Part shown: positions 35,152 to 35,352 of the stretch, piece by piece
Layout: each line of letters opens with the position of its first letter
Position numbering within the stretch: the stretch's first letter is position 1
Assembly (NCBI GenBank): GCA_001913845.2
Contig: MKGP02000055.1
Coordinates: 1-35,352, forward strand
Source of the DNA: Limnothrix sp. CACIAM 69d
GTDB lineage: Bacteria; Cyanobacteriota; Cyanobacteriia; CACIAM-69d
DNA: 35,352 nucleotides
Reading direction: 5' to 3'
Notes under the pieces: generated by a model
Seen by the model: the letters and a program-made list of their open reading frames with translations, nothing else
What the model was told of the DNA's origin: nothing
Databases searched by the model: none
Program-made: the position numbers and the translations under genes

Positions 35152-35226
35152 TCTACGCCAACCGGGGCGAGATCGAGCAGGCGATCGCCCTCTATCAGCA
35201 ATCCCTGGAAATCAAAGAGCAAATCG
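34899..35226 (+). repeat. nearly identical 120-bp TPR repeats
   Basis: The sequence around AACTGGGCAT recurs at 34901, 35021 and 35140: spacing 120 and then 119, the missing base being the frameshift. Most differences between copies are few and local (ATGATC versus ATCCTC; GAGGAG versus CAAGAG or AAAGAG). Restoring the missing base lets the third unit continue in frame (LHELGMIYANRGEIEQAIAL) until the junction near 35229. Such identity between units points to recent expansion or gene conversion, and to a place where assemblies fail. Confidence 0.9.
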
Positions 35227-35352
35227 GCAAACACCCACCCCAATTCGCTCCATGGCTTCCTTAAAGAGCTTGCGGTCTTCGGCCATTTCGATCGCCGCCA
35301 GCTTGGCCCCAATCAGCTCCACACCATAGCGAGCCAACACGCCACTCTTGGC
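35227..35352 (-). CDS. carB: internal fragment of carbamoyl-phosphate synthase large subunit
   Basis: The reverse strand from the window end reads [20 protein letters not shown] followed by [22 protein letters not shown], 42 codons in one frame. This is a well-known internal stretch of CarB ([13 protein letters not shown]....I..AEDR.LF..AM..IG), close to the N-terminal ATP-grasp domain. Past V/C (35227-35232) the match stops at once and antisense TPR sequence begins. The gene is therefore cut within its coding region on this side and by the window edge on the other. CarB supplies carbamoyl phosphate for arginine and pyrimidine synthesis and is essential, so an intact copy must exist elsewhere if the junction is real. 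Confidence 0.85.

Noticed and set aside
34899-35226. CRISPR array
   Set aside because: The repeats are 120 bp, contiguous and coding, and translate to TPR units; no spacers are present.

Overview
The window looks like chromosomal DNA of a cyanobacterium. The octamer GCGATCGC (HIP1) and its core CGATCG are frequent in most genes, GC content is fairly high, and several families are typical of cyanobacteria: transaldolase with a C-terminal EF-hand pair, ACT-domain malic enzyme, a FHA-GAF-adenylate cyclase, and Pepco, caspase and CHAT proteins. A genus cannot be assigned from sequence alone.

Left part (1-11.2 kb), mostly housekeeping: the 3' end of an IS transposase, glutaminase (-), transaldolase/EF-hand (+), a CNNM/CorC-type membrane protein (-), a conserved one-TM protein (-), a tRNA with CAT anticodon followed by six degenerate 14-nt repeats, an M3 oligoendopeptidase (+), an AmpG-like MFS transporter (-), a DUF1003 protein (+) and acetyl-CoA synthetase (-). 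An AT-rich island follows (about 11.3-13.2 kb); it carries a sulfotransferase and looks acquired. Next come a permuted NlpC/P60-like protein, a proline-rich one-TM protein with a PilP/GspC-like tail, leucyl aminopeptidase, a 59-residue membrane protein, a methyltransferase, an orphan MNT nucleotidyltransferase, ACT-malic enzyme and an alpha-E protein.

The most interesting part is 21.9-26.1 kb, a complete diversity-generating retroelement (DGR). A small Pepco-like protein and a caspase/FGE-sulfatase fusion form a two-gene unit. The last 39 codons of the fusion are the variable repeat (VR, 24217-24340). They are followed by avd and a DGR-type reverse transcriptase, which overlap by ATGA, and then by the template repeat (TR, 25948-26071). 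TR and VR are 124 bp each, align without gaps and differ at 14 positions. All 14 are A in the TR, which is the signature of adenine-specific mutagenic retrohoming. The element therefore diversifies the ligand-binding face of a predicted caspase-type effector.

Directly after the TR lie a BrnT/BrnA-type toxin-antitoxin pair and a decayed Uma2 nuclease fragment. 6-Phosphogluconate dehydrogenase, a 1.25-kb region without a convincing gene, the adenylate cyclase, a possible structured RNA (about 31.9-32.16 kb) and a CHAT-NB-ARC-TPR STAND protein follow. The TPR part consists of nearly identical 120-bp repeats, has a one-base deletion, and is joined abruptly near 35229 to an internal piece of carB on the opposite strand. 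This is either a rearrangement or an assembly error at a contig end.

The caspase/DGR unit, the CHAT STAND protein, the toxin-antitoxin pair and the orphan MNT protein make the right half rich in conflict and cell-death functions.
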